Positions 1-5,268 of a DNA stretch of 6,034 nucleotides are shown here, piece by piece. The notes under the pieces are model-generated. The model worked only from the letters and a program-made list of their open reading frames with translations. It did not search any database and was not told where the DNA came from. Origin of the DNA: Candidatus Fonsibacter lacus (GTDB lineage Bacteria > Pseudomonadota > Alphaproteobacteria > Pelagibacterales > Pelagibacteraceae); contig RGRP01000047.1 of the NCBI GenBank assembly GCA_010021145.1, positions 1 through 6,034 on the forward strand, read 5' to 3'. The stretch's first letter is position 1. Every line of letters begins with the position of its first letter. A program made the position numbers and the translations under genes.

Positions 1-857
1 TTAAATACTTTTTCCATGTTAGTATCTAATCCAGCTGCTGCTTTAGTCATATAAGCTTCTGCTTTTTTACCTGCCGCAAGAAGAGCTTCTTTTTGTTTGT
101 CATTTAATTTATCAAATGACTTTTTAGACATAAGCACCGGCTCATACATAAACCATAGAGCAAATTTTCCTGGAGGTGTAATACATTTTACTTGTTCATA
201 AATTTTAAATGATACAAAGCTTTCAGAACTTGTATTAACGCCAGTTAAAACTCCTGCTTGTAATCCTTGGTAAACTTCAGAGCTAGCCATTGAAGAAATT
301 GAAGCGCCTGCTCCAACTAACATTGCTTCAAACATCTTTCCAGCTGCTCGAGTTACTTGTCCTTTTGCAGATTCTGGGTTTGTAATACATTTAGTTTTTG
401 AAGCAAATCCGCCTGCAAGCCAAGCATCTGCTAATACAATAACTCCATCATCGTTAATAATTTTTTTGATATCTTTCATGAATGGAGAAACATTTAATCT
501 CGCAGCATGAGAATGATTTTTAACTAAGCCTGGCATTAACGTTGCACTGTATGCTGGTTGAAAACCAGAAGCATAGTCTAATGGTAAAGAAGTAATATCT
601 AATTGACCTTCAGTTAAAGGTTTGTACTGTTCCATCGCTTTGTAAAGTGATTGTCCAGGATAAACTTGAATTTTTACTCCGACATTTGCTTTCTCAACTT
701 CTTTTGCAAGAATTTGAACCATTTCATCACGTGCATCTCCTTTTCCACCTGGAAATTGATGTGATGCTTTTAATATGACATCTGCTGAATATGAATTGGC
801 TCCTGATAGTAATAAAAAAATACTAACAAGCGCTGTAAAGTGTGCTTTAATTTTCAT
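1..857 (-). CDS. TRAP transporter solute-binding protein, DctP family (C-terminus beyond window)
   Basis: Periplasmic binding protein of a tripartite ATP-independent periplasmic (TRAP) transporter, which captures an organic acid or similar solute and passes it to the DctQM membrane components. The frame is open from ATG at 857 to the left edge, giving 285 residues; the family usually has about 320-340, so the last few dozen are missing. Residues 1-25 form a Sec signal peptide (KIK, hydrophobic core around 8-20, cleavage near 22-25). The mature protein begins DVILKASHQFP, a typical DctP start. The core segment shows Arg170 (VTRAAG), matching the Arg that usually pairs with the ligand carboxylate, then SSEVYQGLQAGVLTG at 192-206. 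The usual Asp of the GVVDG motif is Thr205 here. Cys157 and Cys225 each sit in a KCIT context. AGGGGAG lies 3 nt before the ATG. The dctQM genes would be expected to the left but are not visible. The fold and role are secure; the substrate is unknown. Confidence 0.92.
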   Translation of the reverse strand, partial: MKIKAHFTALVSIFLLLSGANSYSADVILKASHQFPGGKGDARDEMVQILAKEVEKANVGVKIQVYPGQSLYKAMEQYKPLTEGQLDITSLPLDYASGFQPAYSATLMPGLVKNHSHAARLNVSPFMKDIKKIINDDGVIVLADAWLAGGFASKTKCITNPESAKGQVTRAAGKMFEAMLVGAGASISSMASSEVYQGLQAGVLTGVNTSSESFVSFKIYEQVKCITPPGKFALWFMYEPVLMSKKSFDKLNDKQKEALLAAGKKAEAYMTKAAAGLDTNMEKVF

Positions 858-860
858 GAT

Positions 861-867
861 CTCCCCT
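861..867 (-). promoter_or_regulatory. Shine-Dalgarno of the TRAP binding-protein gene
   Basis: On the minus strand this reads AGGGGAG, with three further bases (ATC) before the ATG at 857. It is one of only two strong ribosome binding sites in the window and fixes the start of the secreted protein. Such a site fits a highly expressed periplasmic binding protein. Confidence 0.75.
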
Positions 868-885
868 AAATTTATTTGAGAGATT

Positions 886-914
886 ATTCTGATTTGAATG
901 TTGTTCTTTGTCAA
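886..914 (-). promoter_or_regulatory. Candidate sigma-70 promoter for the TRAP binding-protein gene
   Basis: On the minus strand a perfect -35 hexamer TTGACA (909-914) is followed after 17 bp by CAGAAT (886-891; 4 of 6 matches to TATAAT). An alternative -10, AATAAT (883-888), would need a 20 bp spacer. Transcription would start near 879, leaving a leader of about 20 nt that contains the AGGGGAG site. The -35 is strong; the -10 is uncertain. Similar hexamers occur by chance in AT-rich DNA. Confidence 0.42.
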
Positions 915-922
915 TGTAATAT
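894..922 (+). promoter_or_regulatory. Candidate promoter for the CoA-transferase gene, possibly leaderless
   Basis: TTGAAT (894-899) and TAATAT (917-922) are separated by 17 bp, each matching 4 of 6 consensus positions. A start about 7 nt after the -10 would fall at 929-930, at the A of the chosen ATG, so the mRNA would be leaderless. This agrees with the lack of a Shine-Dalgarno before 930. The element overlaps the opposite-facing candidate promoter of the TRAP gene. It is only a weak consensus match. Confidence 0.3.
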
Positions 923-929
923 TCTGTGG

Positions 930-2090
930 ATGAAAAATAATTCAGGTCCATTAAAAGGCATCATAGTACTAGATTTAACAAGGGTTTTAGTTGGTCCTTA
1001 TTGCACGATGGTTTTATCGGATCTAGGTGCCAGAGTAATAAAAGTAGAGGCGCCTGAAACAGGGGATGACAGTAGAAGTTTTGGACCATTTATTAAAGAT
1101 TATTCAGCTTATTTTATGTCTCTTAATAGAGGAAAAGAAAGTATTGCTCTAAATTTAAAGAATAAAGATGATAAAAAAATATTTGAAAAAATATTATCTA
1201 AAGCTGATGTGTTAGTTGAAAACTTTAGACCCGGTACATTAGATAAATGGGGATATTCATGGGACGTTTTGAAAAAAAAATATCCTAGATTAATTTATGC
1301 TTCTGCTTCAGGATTTGGACAAACAGGTCCTTTAAAAATTTTGCCCGCTTACGATATGGTAGTGCAAGGAATGGGAGGTCTTATGAGCGTAACAGGACAA
1401 CCCGATGGAAAGCCAACAAGAGTTGGTACATCCATTGGTGATATTACTGCAGGACTTTTTACAACTATTGGAATTAATGCAGCTTTGTTTGATAGAGAAA
1501 AAACCGGCAAAGGTACAAAGATTGATGTTTCAATGCTTGATTGCCAAATTGCAATTTTAGAAAATGCAATTGCGAGATACTTTAGTAGTGGCGAAATTCC
1601 AAAGCCTATGGGCTCGCGCCATCCATCAATTACCCCTTTTGAAGCTTATAAAACAAAAGATAGTTTTATAATTATTGCTGCAGGTAATGATAAATTATTT
1701 GAAAATCTTTGTAATGCCTTAGATTGCAAGGAATACATTAAAGATAAAAGATTTGTAAGTAACAAACTTAGAAATGCAAACGCTGAAGATTTAAAAACAA
1801 TCTTAGAAAAATATTTAGTAAAAGATGAAACTGATAATTGGATTAAACTTTTGACTAAAATGAATATTCCATGTGGACCGATCTACAATATCAAGCAAGC
1901 TGTAGAAAATCCTCAGATTATATTTAGAAATATGATTGTAAGTTCAAATCATAAAAAAATTGGAAAATTTAAAATGGCTGGAAATCCAATTAAGATGTCT
2001 AATTATAAAGATCCAAAAACACGCGGTGAAATTCCTGAGCTTGATCAGCACAGAAAAAAGATTTTAAAGGATTTTAAAATTAAGGTTTAA
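930..2090 (+). CDS. Family III CoA-transferase (CaiB/BaiF)
   Basis: Cytoplasmic enzyme expected to move CoA between carboxylic acids, as in formyl-CoA:oxalate, carnitine or mesaconate/succinate CoA-transferases. The 386 residues are close to the normal family length. The N-terminal hallmark GPLKGIIVLDLTRVLVGPYC (6-25) is followed by DLGARVIKVEAP (31-42), NRGKESIALNL (66-76), VLVENFRPGTLDKWG (94-108) and SASGFGQTGP (125-134). YDMVVQGMGGLMSVTGQPDG lies at 141-160. Asp171 in SIGDITAG is in the position of the catalytic Asp (Asp169 in formyl-CoA transferase). GKGTKIDVSMLD (193-204) and IPCGPIYNIKQAVENPQ (313-329) complete the fold. I chose ATG 930 because homologues begin just before GPLKG. An upstream TTG at 876 would add 18 residues (RDYSDLNVVLCQCNILW) that look like translated promoter DNA. 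The gene is divergent from the TRAP gene and convergent with rpoZ. The acid and CoA donor cannot be told from sequence; dicarboxylate, oxalate or carnitine-like substrates are all possible. Confidence 0.93.
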   Translation: MKNNSGPLKGIIVLDLTRVLVGPYCTMVLSDLGARVIKVEAPETGDDSRSFGPFIKDYSAYFMSLNRGKESIALNLKNKDDKKIFEKILSKADVLVENFRPGTLDKWGYSWDVLKKKYPRLIYASASGFGQTGPLKILPAYDMVVQGMGGLMSVTGQPDGKPTRVGTSIGDITAGLFTTIGINAALFDREKTGKGTKIDVSMLDCQIAILENAIARYFSSGEIPKPMGSRHPSITPFEAYKTKDSFIIIAAGNDKLFENLCNALDCKEYIKDKRFVSNKLRNANAEDLKTILEKYLVKDETDNWIKLLTKMNIPCGPIYNIKQAVENPQIIFRNMIVSSNHKKIGKFKMAGNPIKMSNYKDPKTRGEIPELDQHRKKILKDFKIKV

Positions 2091-2555
2091 TTAAGCTTTA
2101 TCTTCTGTTGCTTCTTTTTCAGGAGCCGCATCTAAAGCTATGTCATCATCAAGATCATCATCGTCTGCCTCGATCGCTTCACTTTCTGCTCCAGCTTTAG
2201 GCTCTGGAATTTTTCTGGATCTCTTAGAAGGAAGTATGGCTTGTCCTGATTTTGAAACTTCTCCTTGATATAAATCTTCAAAAGAATCTCCATCTGGACT
2301 GTCAAAGTCTTCTTGTTCAACAGCATCATCAGGATGATCTCTCATGCGATCAATTGTTGATTCTTCTAGATCTTTTACTGCAACTTTTTTTTCTGCAATT
2401 TCTCTTAAAGCTAAAACTGTGCGCTTGTCATTATCCACTGGAACTTGCGGAGCATCCCCTACTCCTAATTGCAAAGTTCTCTCTTTAGCCAAAATGACTA
2501 AATCGTATTGATTATCAACTTGCTGTAAACAGTCCTCAACGGTTACTCGTGCCAT
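2091..2555 (-). CDS. rpoZ: DNA-directed RNA polymerase subunit omega, with long acidic tail
   Basis: Small RNA polymerase subunit that wraps the C-terminal end of beta-prime and aids core assembly; in many proteobacteria it also forms part of a ppGpp site. Residues 1-60 match the family: MARVTVEDC, then NQYDLVILAKERTLQL (15-30), then DNDKRTVLALREIAEKKV (41-58). The opening MARVTVEDC is the usual alphaproteobacterial form and fixes the ATG at 2555. The protein has 154 residues against about 91 in E. coli. The extra part (about 66-154) is low-complexity and acidic: DHPDDAVEQEDFDSPDGDSFEDLY, then a basic patch KRSRK (111-115), then the very acidic EADDDDLDDDIALD (129-142). It is probably disordered. 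No Shine-Dalgarno is visible before the ATG. The common partner spoT/relA is not adjacent; the upstream neighbour is a divergent dehydrogenase. The stop codon directly abuts that of the convergent CoA-transferase. Confidence 0.95.
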   Translation of the reverse strand: MARVTVEDCLQQVDNQYDLVILAKERTLQLGVGDAPQVPVDNDKRTVLALREIAEKKVAVKDLEESTIDRMRDHPDDAVEQEDFDSPDGDSFEDLYQGEVSKSGQAILPSKRSRKIPEPKAGAESEAIEADDDDLDDDIALDAAPEKEATEDKA

Positions 2556-2664
2556 AATTTGAATTGACCGTTTTAATCTTAAAGCTTAAATAAATCAAGT
2601 TTTTATAAAGATTTAAGAGCAATATATAAGTGATCAACTTAACGAATGATTAATAGGAGTATAA
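2556..2664. promoter_or_regulatory. Divergent intergenic region between rpoZ and the dehydrogenase gene
   Basis: These 109 bp must hold the starts of transcription for both flanking genes. Rightward, TTTATA (2602-2607) and TATAAG (2625-2630) are 17 bp apart. Leftward, TTGATT (2593-2598) and TAAAAC (2570-2575) are 17 bp apart and would give an rpoZ leader of only about 8 nt. All four hexamers match only partly (4-5 of 6) in very AT-rich DNA, so the exact sites are guesses. Two inverted repeats are present: TAAGT/ACTTA (2627-2631 and 2637-2641) just after the rightward -10, and CTTAAAT/ATTTAAG (2585-2591 and 2611-2617). Either could be an operator or chance. Confidence 0.35.
2655..2659 (+). promoter_or_regulatory. 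Shine-Dalgarno of the dehydrogenase gene
   Basis: AGGAG lies 5 nt before the ATG at 2665. This good match and spacing confirm the start, and contrast with the other plus-strand genes of the window, which have weak or no site. Confidence 0.75.
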
Positions 2665-3534
2665 ATGGCTAAAGTTACTTTTTTAGGTCTTGGTGTAATG
2701 GGTTATCCGATGGCACGTCATATCGCAAAGGCAGGCCATGAGGTTACAGTTTATAATCGAACAACTGCAAAAGCTGAAAAATGGGTTAAAGAATTTGGCG
2801 GAAAGTTTGCAAAGACTCCAAAAGAAGCAAGTAAAGATTCTGATTTCGTATTTTGCTGTGTTGGTAATGATAACGATTTAAAAGAAGTAACACTAGGATC
2901 TGAAGGAGCATTTCACTCAGTAAAAAAAGGTGCAGTTTTTATCGATAATACTACGGCTTCAGCAAAAATAGCCCGTGAATTATTTAAAGCTGCAAAAGAA
3001 AAAGGTTTTGGTTTTTTAGATGCCCCTGTTTCTGGGGGTCAAGCAGGAGCAGAAAATGGTCAATTGACTGTAATGATTGGTGGAGAAAATAAAGATTTTG
3101 AAAAAGCGCAAGATGTCATCAAATGCTATAGCAAAAAGATGAAAGTGCTAGGACCTGCGGGAAGTGGTCAACTTGCTAAAATGGTTAATCAAATTTGTAT
3201 CGTTGGATTAGTTCAGGGTTTATCTGAAGGAATTCGTTTTGGTCAAAATGCAGGATTAAATATGGAGGATGTTATTGAAGTAATATCAAAAGGCGCTGCT
3301 CAATCTTGGCAAATGGAAAATAGGTACAAAACGATGATACAAGATAAATTTGATTTTGGTTTTGCAGTTGATTGGATGAGAAAAGACTTAGGAATTGCTA
3401 TGGAAGAAGCAAAAAATAATGGTTCCGATCTTCCAATAACAAAAATCATAGATGGTTATTACGCTGATGTACAAAAAAATGGTGGTAATCGATTTGATAC
3501 ATCAAGTTTAATTACTCGACTCAAAAAAAAATAA
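2665..3534 (+). CDS. NAD(P)-dependent beta-hydroxyacid dehydrogenase (3-hydroxyisobutyrate dehydrogenase / tartronate semialdehyde reductase family)
   Basis: Soluble oxidoreductase interconverting a beta-hydroxyacid and its semialdehyde or ketoacid. Known members act on 3-hydroxyisobutyrate (valine breakdown), tartronate semialdehyde (glycerate/glyoxylate route) or succinic semialdehyde. The 289 residues are full length. The N-terminal Rossmann motif is GLGVMGYPMARHIAKAGHEVTVYNRT (8-33). The turn after strand 2 reads NRT (31-33), with no acidic residue, which in this family favours NADP(H). The substrate-binding signature is DAPVSGGQAGAENGQLTVMIGG (119-140). Lys172 in GSGQLAKMVNQ matches the catalytic lysine, with Asn175 in its usual place. 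The all-helical C-terminal domain includes QSWQMENR (213-220) and DWMRKDLGIAMEEA (236-249). The pattern resembles GLYR/GarR reductases more than classical NAD-linked MmsB, but the substrate is not settled. The next gene starts 10 nt after the stop, suggesting an operon. Confidence 0.93.
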   Translation: MAKVTFLGLGVMGYPMARHIAKAGHEVTVYNRTTAKAEKWVKEFGGKFAKTPKEASKDSDFVFCCVGNDNDLKEVTLGSEGAFHSVKKGAVFIDNTTASAKIARELFKAAKEKGFGFLDAPVSGGQAGAENGQLTVMIGGENKDFEKAQDVIKCYSKKMKVLGPAGSGQLAKMVNQICIVGLVQGLSEGIRFGQNAGLNMEDVIEVISKGAAQSWQMENRYKTMIQDKFDFGFAVDWMRKDLGIAMEEAKNNGSDLPITKIIDGYYADVQKNGGNRFDTSSLITRLKKK

Positions 3535-3544
3535 TTTAATAAGA

Positions 3545-4153
3545 GTGATTAACGATATTCCGGATTACTATAATAATATTAATTTAATATTAGATGAAAT
3601 TTGGTCTCTTTTACAAAGAGGAGTTTCTGAAAGAGGAGAAGATTTTAGATTACCCGTTGTAATTATTAATTCTGAAGAAGGAGCAGATGGAAGAATTGTT
3701 GTTCTTCGTGGTGCTTTTAAAGATAAAAATATCTTAAGATTTCATACTGATTATAGATCTCCAAAAATTGACTATTTAAAAAAAAATAAAAAAATCTATT
3801 TCGTATTTTATAGTAAAATAAGAAAAATACAGGTTCGCGCTGAAGGAATTGCAACAATTCACAAAGATAATGAAATTACAAAACAAGCTTGGACTAAAAC
3901 ACAAATGATGAGTAGAAAATGCTACCTGTCCCCTCAGGCTCCTGGTGATTTAATAAATGAGTCTGCTTCTGATTTATCAAAAGATATGGGGGGCAGCCTT
4001 CCAAGTCTTGAACAAAGTGAAATAGGTTATAAAAATTTTTGTGTCGTTGAGAGTAAAATTAAAAGTTTTGAATGGCTTTATTTAGCTTCACAAGGACATC
4101 GACGAGCTAAATTTATGCTTGATGAAAATAAAAGTACCTGGTTAGTGCCTTAA
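3545..4153 (+). CDS. Pyridoxamine 5'-phosphate oxidase-like FMN-binding protein (Alr4036 type)
   Basis: Predicted cytoplasmic split-barrel flavoprotein related to PdxH. Residues 12-40 look like the helical lead-in (LILDEIWSLLQRGVSER...LPVVIIN). The FMN-barrel signature follows: RIVVLRG (50-56), LRFHTDYRSPKIDYLKKN (64-81), IYFVFYSKIRKIQVRAEG (84-101). The C-terminal part has FEWLYLASQGHRRAKF (175-190) and ends in TWLVP, which parallels the Arg-rich, ...RLxP ending of PdxH. At 202 residues it is near the size of both families. It differs from true PdxH by lacking clear phosphate-site motifs, so vitamin B6 synthesis is not established; an FMN-dependent oxidase or reductase of unknown substrate is the safer call. 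The start is a GTG 10 nt after the dehydrogenase stop, with only AAGA-like bases before it; no in-frame ATG occurs until residue 121, so GTG is favoured. The gene overlaps the convergent next gene by 4 nt. Confidence 0.83.
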   Translation: MINDIPDYYNNINLILDEIWSLLQRGVSERGEDFRLPVVIINSEEGADGRIVVLRGAFKDKNILRFHTDYRSPKIDYLKKNKKIYFVFYSKIRKIQVRAEGIATIHKDNEITKQAWTKTQMMSRKCYLSPQAPGDLINESASDLSKDMGGSLPSLEQSEIGYKNFCVVESKIKSFEWLYLASQGHRRAKFMLDENKSTWLVP

Positions 4154-4668
4154 ATCTTCTTAAGATCTTTTAGGTATTTCTTCCAATTATCTATATAACG
4201 CTGAGCATTTTCAGTTATTGCTTTTTTTTCTTCTTCAGTGACTTGTCTAATCACTTTTCCAGGACTGCCCATAACTAAAGAATTGTCTGGAATTTTTTTG
4301 CCTTCAGTAATTAAACTGTTAGCACCAATAATACAGTTATTTCCAATAACGCTATTATTTAAAATTGTTGAGCCAATACCAATCAAACTATTATCCATAA
4401 TAGTACAGCCGTGTAACATTACTAAATGACCAACAGTTACCATCTTACCAATCTTTAATGGAAATCCTTTATCAGTATGCAGAACACTATTATCCTGAAT
4501 ATTGCTTCCTTCTCCCACAGTAATATTTTCAATATCTCCTCTGATAACAGCATTAAACCAAACGCTAGAGTCATTTTTTAAAGTAACATCACCAATTACA
4601 TTTGCTGATGATGCAACCCAATATTTTCCTTCGCCTATTAATCTTTTATTACCTAGTTCAAAAATCAT
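4150..4668 (-). CDS. Gamma-carbonic anhydrase-like hexapeptide-repeat protein (YrdA/PaaY type)
   Basis: Trimeric left-handed beta-helix protein expected to bind a metal between subunits. Family members are weak or unproven carbonic anhydrases, or thioesterases such as PaaY. The 172 residues are normal length. Hexapeptide turns run from about 22 to 135 (VIGDVTL, ITVGEGSNI, SLIGIGSTI, CIIGANSLI), followed by a C-terminal helix (145-170). The metal ligands are His64 (SVLHTD), His81 and His86 (VGHLVMLHG). Arg43, Asp45, Gln58 and Asp59 fit the active-site set of the archaeal enzyme Cam (Arg59, Asp61, Gln75, Asp76). The Cam Glu62 equivalent is Ile46, and no insert carrying the proton-shuttle Glu84 is seen, as is usual for the YrdA branch. 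The C-terminal GSPGKVIR (134-141) is also typical. No Shine-Dalgarno is visible before ATG 4668. The gene is divergent from the redoxin gene across only 41 bp. Confidence 0.93.
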   Translation of the reverse strand: MIFELGNKRLIGEGKYWVASSANVIGDVTLKNDSSVWFNAVIRGDIENITVGEGSNIQDNSVLHTDKGFPLKIGKMVTVGHLVMLHGCTIMDNSLIGIGSTILNNSVIGNNCIIGANSLITEGKKIPDNSLVMGSPGKVIRQVTEEEKKAITENAQRYIDNWKKYLKDLKKI

Positions 4669-4683
4669 GTTATATTCATAACA
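4668..4683. repeat. Short inverted repeat at the divergent start region
   Basis: TGTTAT (4668-4673) and ATAACA (4678-4683) form a perfect 6 bp inverted repeat around ATTC. It begins at the first base of the minus-strand start codon and covers the candidate -35 of the rightward gene. It could be a regulator site, but 6 bp arms in such AT-rich DNA can arise by chance. Confidence 0.3.
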
Positions 4684-4703
4684 AATATTCCAAATAGTAA
4701 AAT
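4675..4703 (+). promoter_or_regulatory. Candidate promoter for the redoxin gene, possibly leaderless
   Basis: TTCATA (4675-4680; 4 of 6 matches) and TAAAAT (4698-4703; 5 of 6) are spaced by exactly 17 bp. Initiation about 7 nt downstream would fall on the A of the ATG at 4710. No Shine-Dalgarno is present in the 41 bp gap, so a leaderless message is consistent with what is seen, though unproven. Confidence 0.35.
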
Positions 4704-4709
4704 AAAATT

Positions 4710-5264
4710 ATGTCTCTCACTGAAACACCGGTGTGCAATTTTGGAGAAAAGATTAAAGAATTTAAATTAATTTCCATTGAAGATAAGTTAATTTCTCTAA
4801 AAGATATTAAAGGTCAGAATGGAACTCTGATTATGTTTATTTGTAATCACTGCCCTTATGTAAAAGCTATAATTAATGAATTAGTAGACGTGACTAACAA
4901 ACTATCAAATTTTGGAATTAATTCAGTCGCAATAATGTCTAATGATACGAATAATTATCCTGAGGATAGTTTTGAAAATATGAAAAAATTTGCAAAACTA
5001 AATGGTTTTAAATTTCCTTATTTATATGATGAAACTCAAGAAATTGCTCAAAACTATGGAGCGGTATGTACTCCTGATTTTTTTGGATATAACAAAAATG
5101 ATGAACTTCAATATCGAGGAAGAATAAGAGAAATGAAAAATCTTAAACCCACATTAGAAGGAAAAAGCGATCTTTTAAATGCAATGGAATTAATTGCAAA
5201 AACATCAAATGGACCTAAACAGCAGTATCCAAGCATGGGTTGTAATATTAAATGGAAAAAATAA
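4710..5264 (+). CDS. Thioredoxin-fold redoxin (AhpC/TSA-like) with CNHC motif
   Basis: Predicted cytoplasmic thiol oxidoreductase or peroxiredoxin-like protein; no signal peptide is seen. The 184 residues follow a redoxin layout: an N-terminal substrate-type segment (FGEKIKEFKLISIEDKLISLKDIKG, 11-35), strand TLIMFIC (39-45), and the redox motif CNHCPYVK (45-52) with Cys45 and Cys48 as a CxxC pair. The strand VAIMSND (73-79) is followed by FPYLYDETQEIAQNYGAVCTPDFFGY (102-127), where Pro122 is the likely cis-proline. Further cysteines are Cys120, just before that proline, and Cys178 in the C-terminal PSMGCNIKWK. This combination (NHCPYVK, CTPDFF, GCxIKWK) is a recognised conserved subgroup of thioredoxin-family proteins whose substrate I cannot name. 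The early ATG at 4710 fits the family start. The glycosyltransferase begins 4 nt after the stop, so the two are probably co-transcribed. Confidence 0.88.
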   Translation: MSLTETPVCNFGEKIKEFKLISIEDKLISLKDIKGQNGTLIMFICNHCPYVKAIINELVDVTNKLSNFGINSVAIMSNDTNNYPEDSFENMKKFAKLNGFKFPYLYDETQEIAQNYGAVCTPDFFGYNKNDELQYRGRIREMKNLKPTLEGKSDLLNAMELIAKTSNGPKQQYPSMGCNIKWKK

Positions 5265-5268
5265 TTAA

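Noticed and set aside
876..929. An 18-residue N-terminal extension of the CoA-transferase from a TTG at 876.
   Set aside because: The extra residues do not resemble the family start, the DNA overlaps both candidate promoters, and ATG 930 puts the GPLKG hallmark at the usual distance from the start.
2138..2329. A 63-codon minus-strand reading frame.
   Set aside because: It lies inside rpoZ in another frame and arises from the repetitive GAT/GAA-rich acidic tail; no recognisable protein features.
2252..2488. A 78-codon plus-strand reading frame rich in Leu, Gln and His.
   Set aside because: It is the antisense shadow of rpoZ, with low-complexity composition and no Shine-Dalgarno.
2585..2617. 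CTTAAAT...ATTTAAG inverted repeat considered as a hairpin or operator.
   Set aside because: The 7 bp arms are AT-only apart from one pair and 19 bp apart; such matches are expected by chance in this DNA. It is mentioned only within the intergenic entry.
4154..4175. Palindromes TCTTAAGA (4158-4165) and AAGATCTT (4162-4169) near the convergent junction, considered as a terminator.
   Set aside because: They overlap each other, have no loop or GC-rich stem, and lie within coding sequence of the minus-strand gene.
4238..4429. A 63-codon plus-strand reading frame rich in Ile, Pro and Leu.
   Set aside because: It is antisense to the hexapeptide repeats of the gamma-carbonic-anhydrase-like gene; its periodic Pro/Ile pattern mirrors those repeats.
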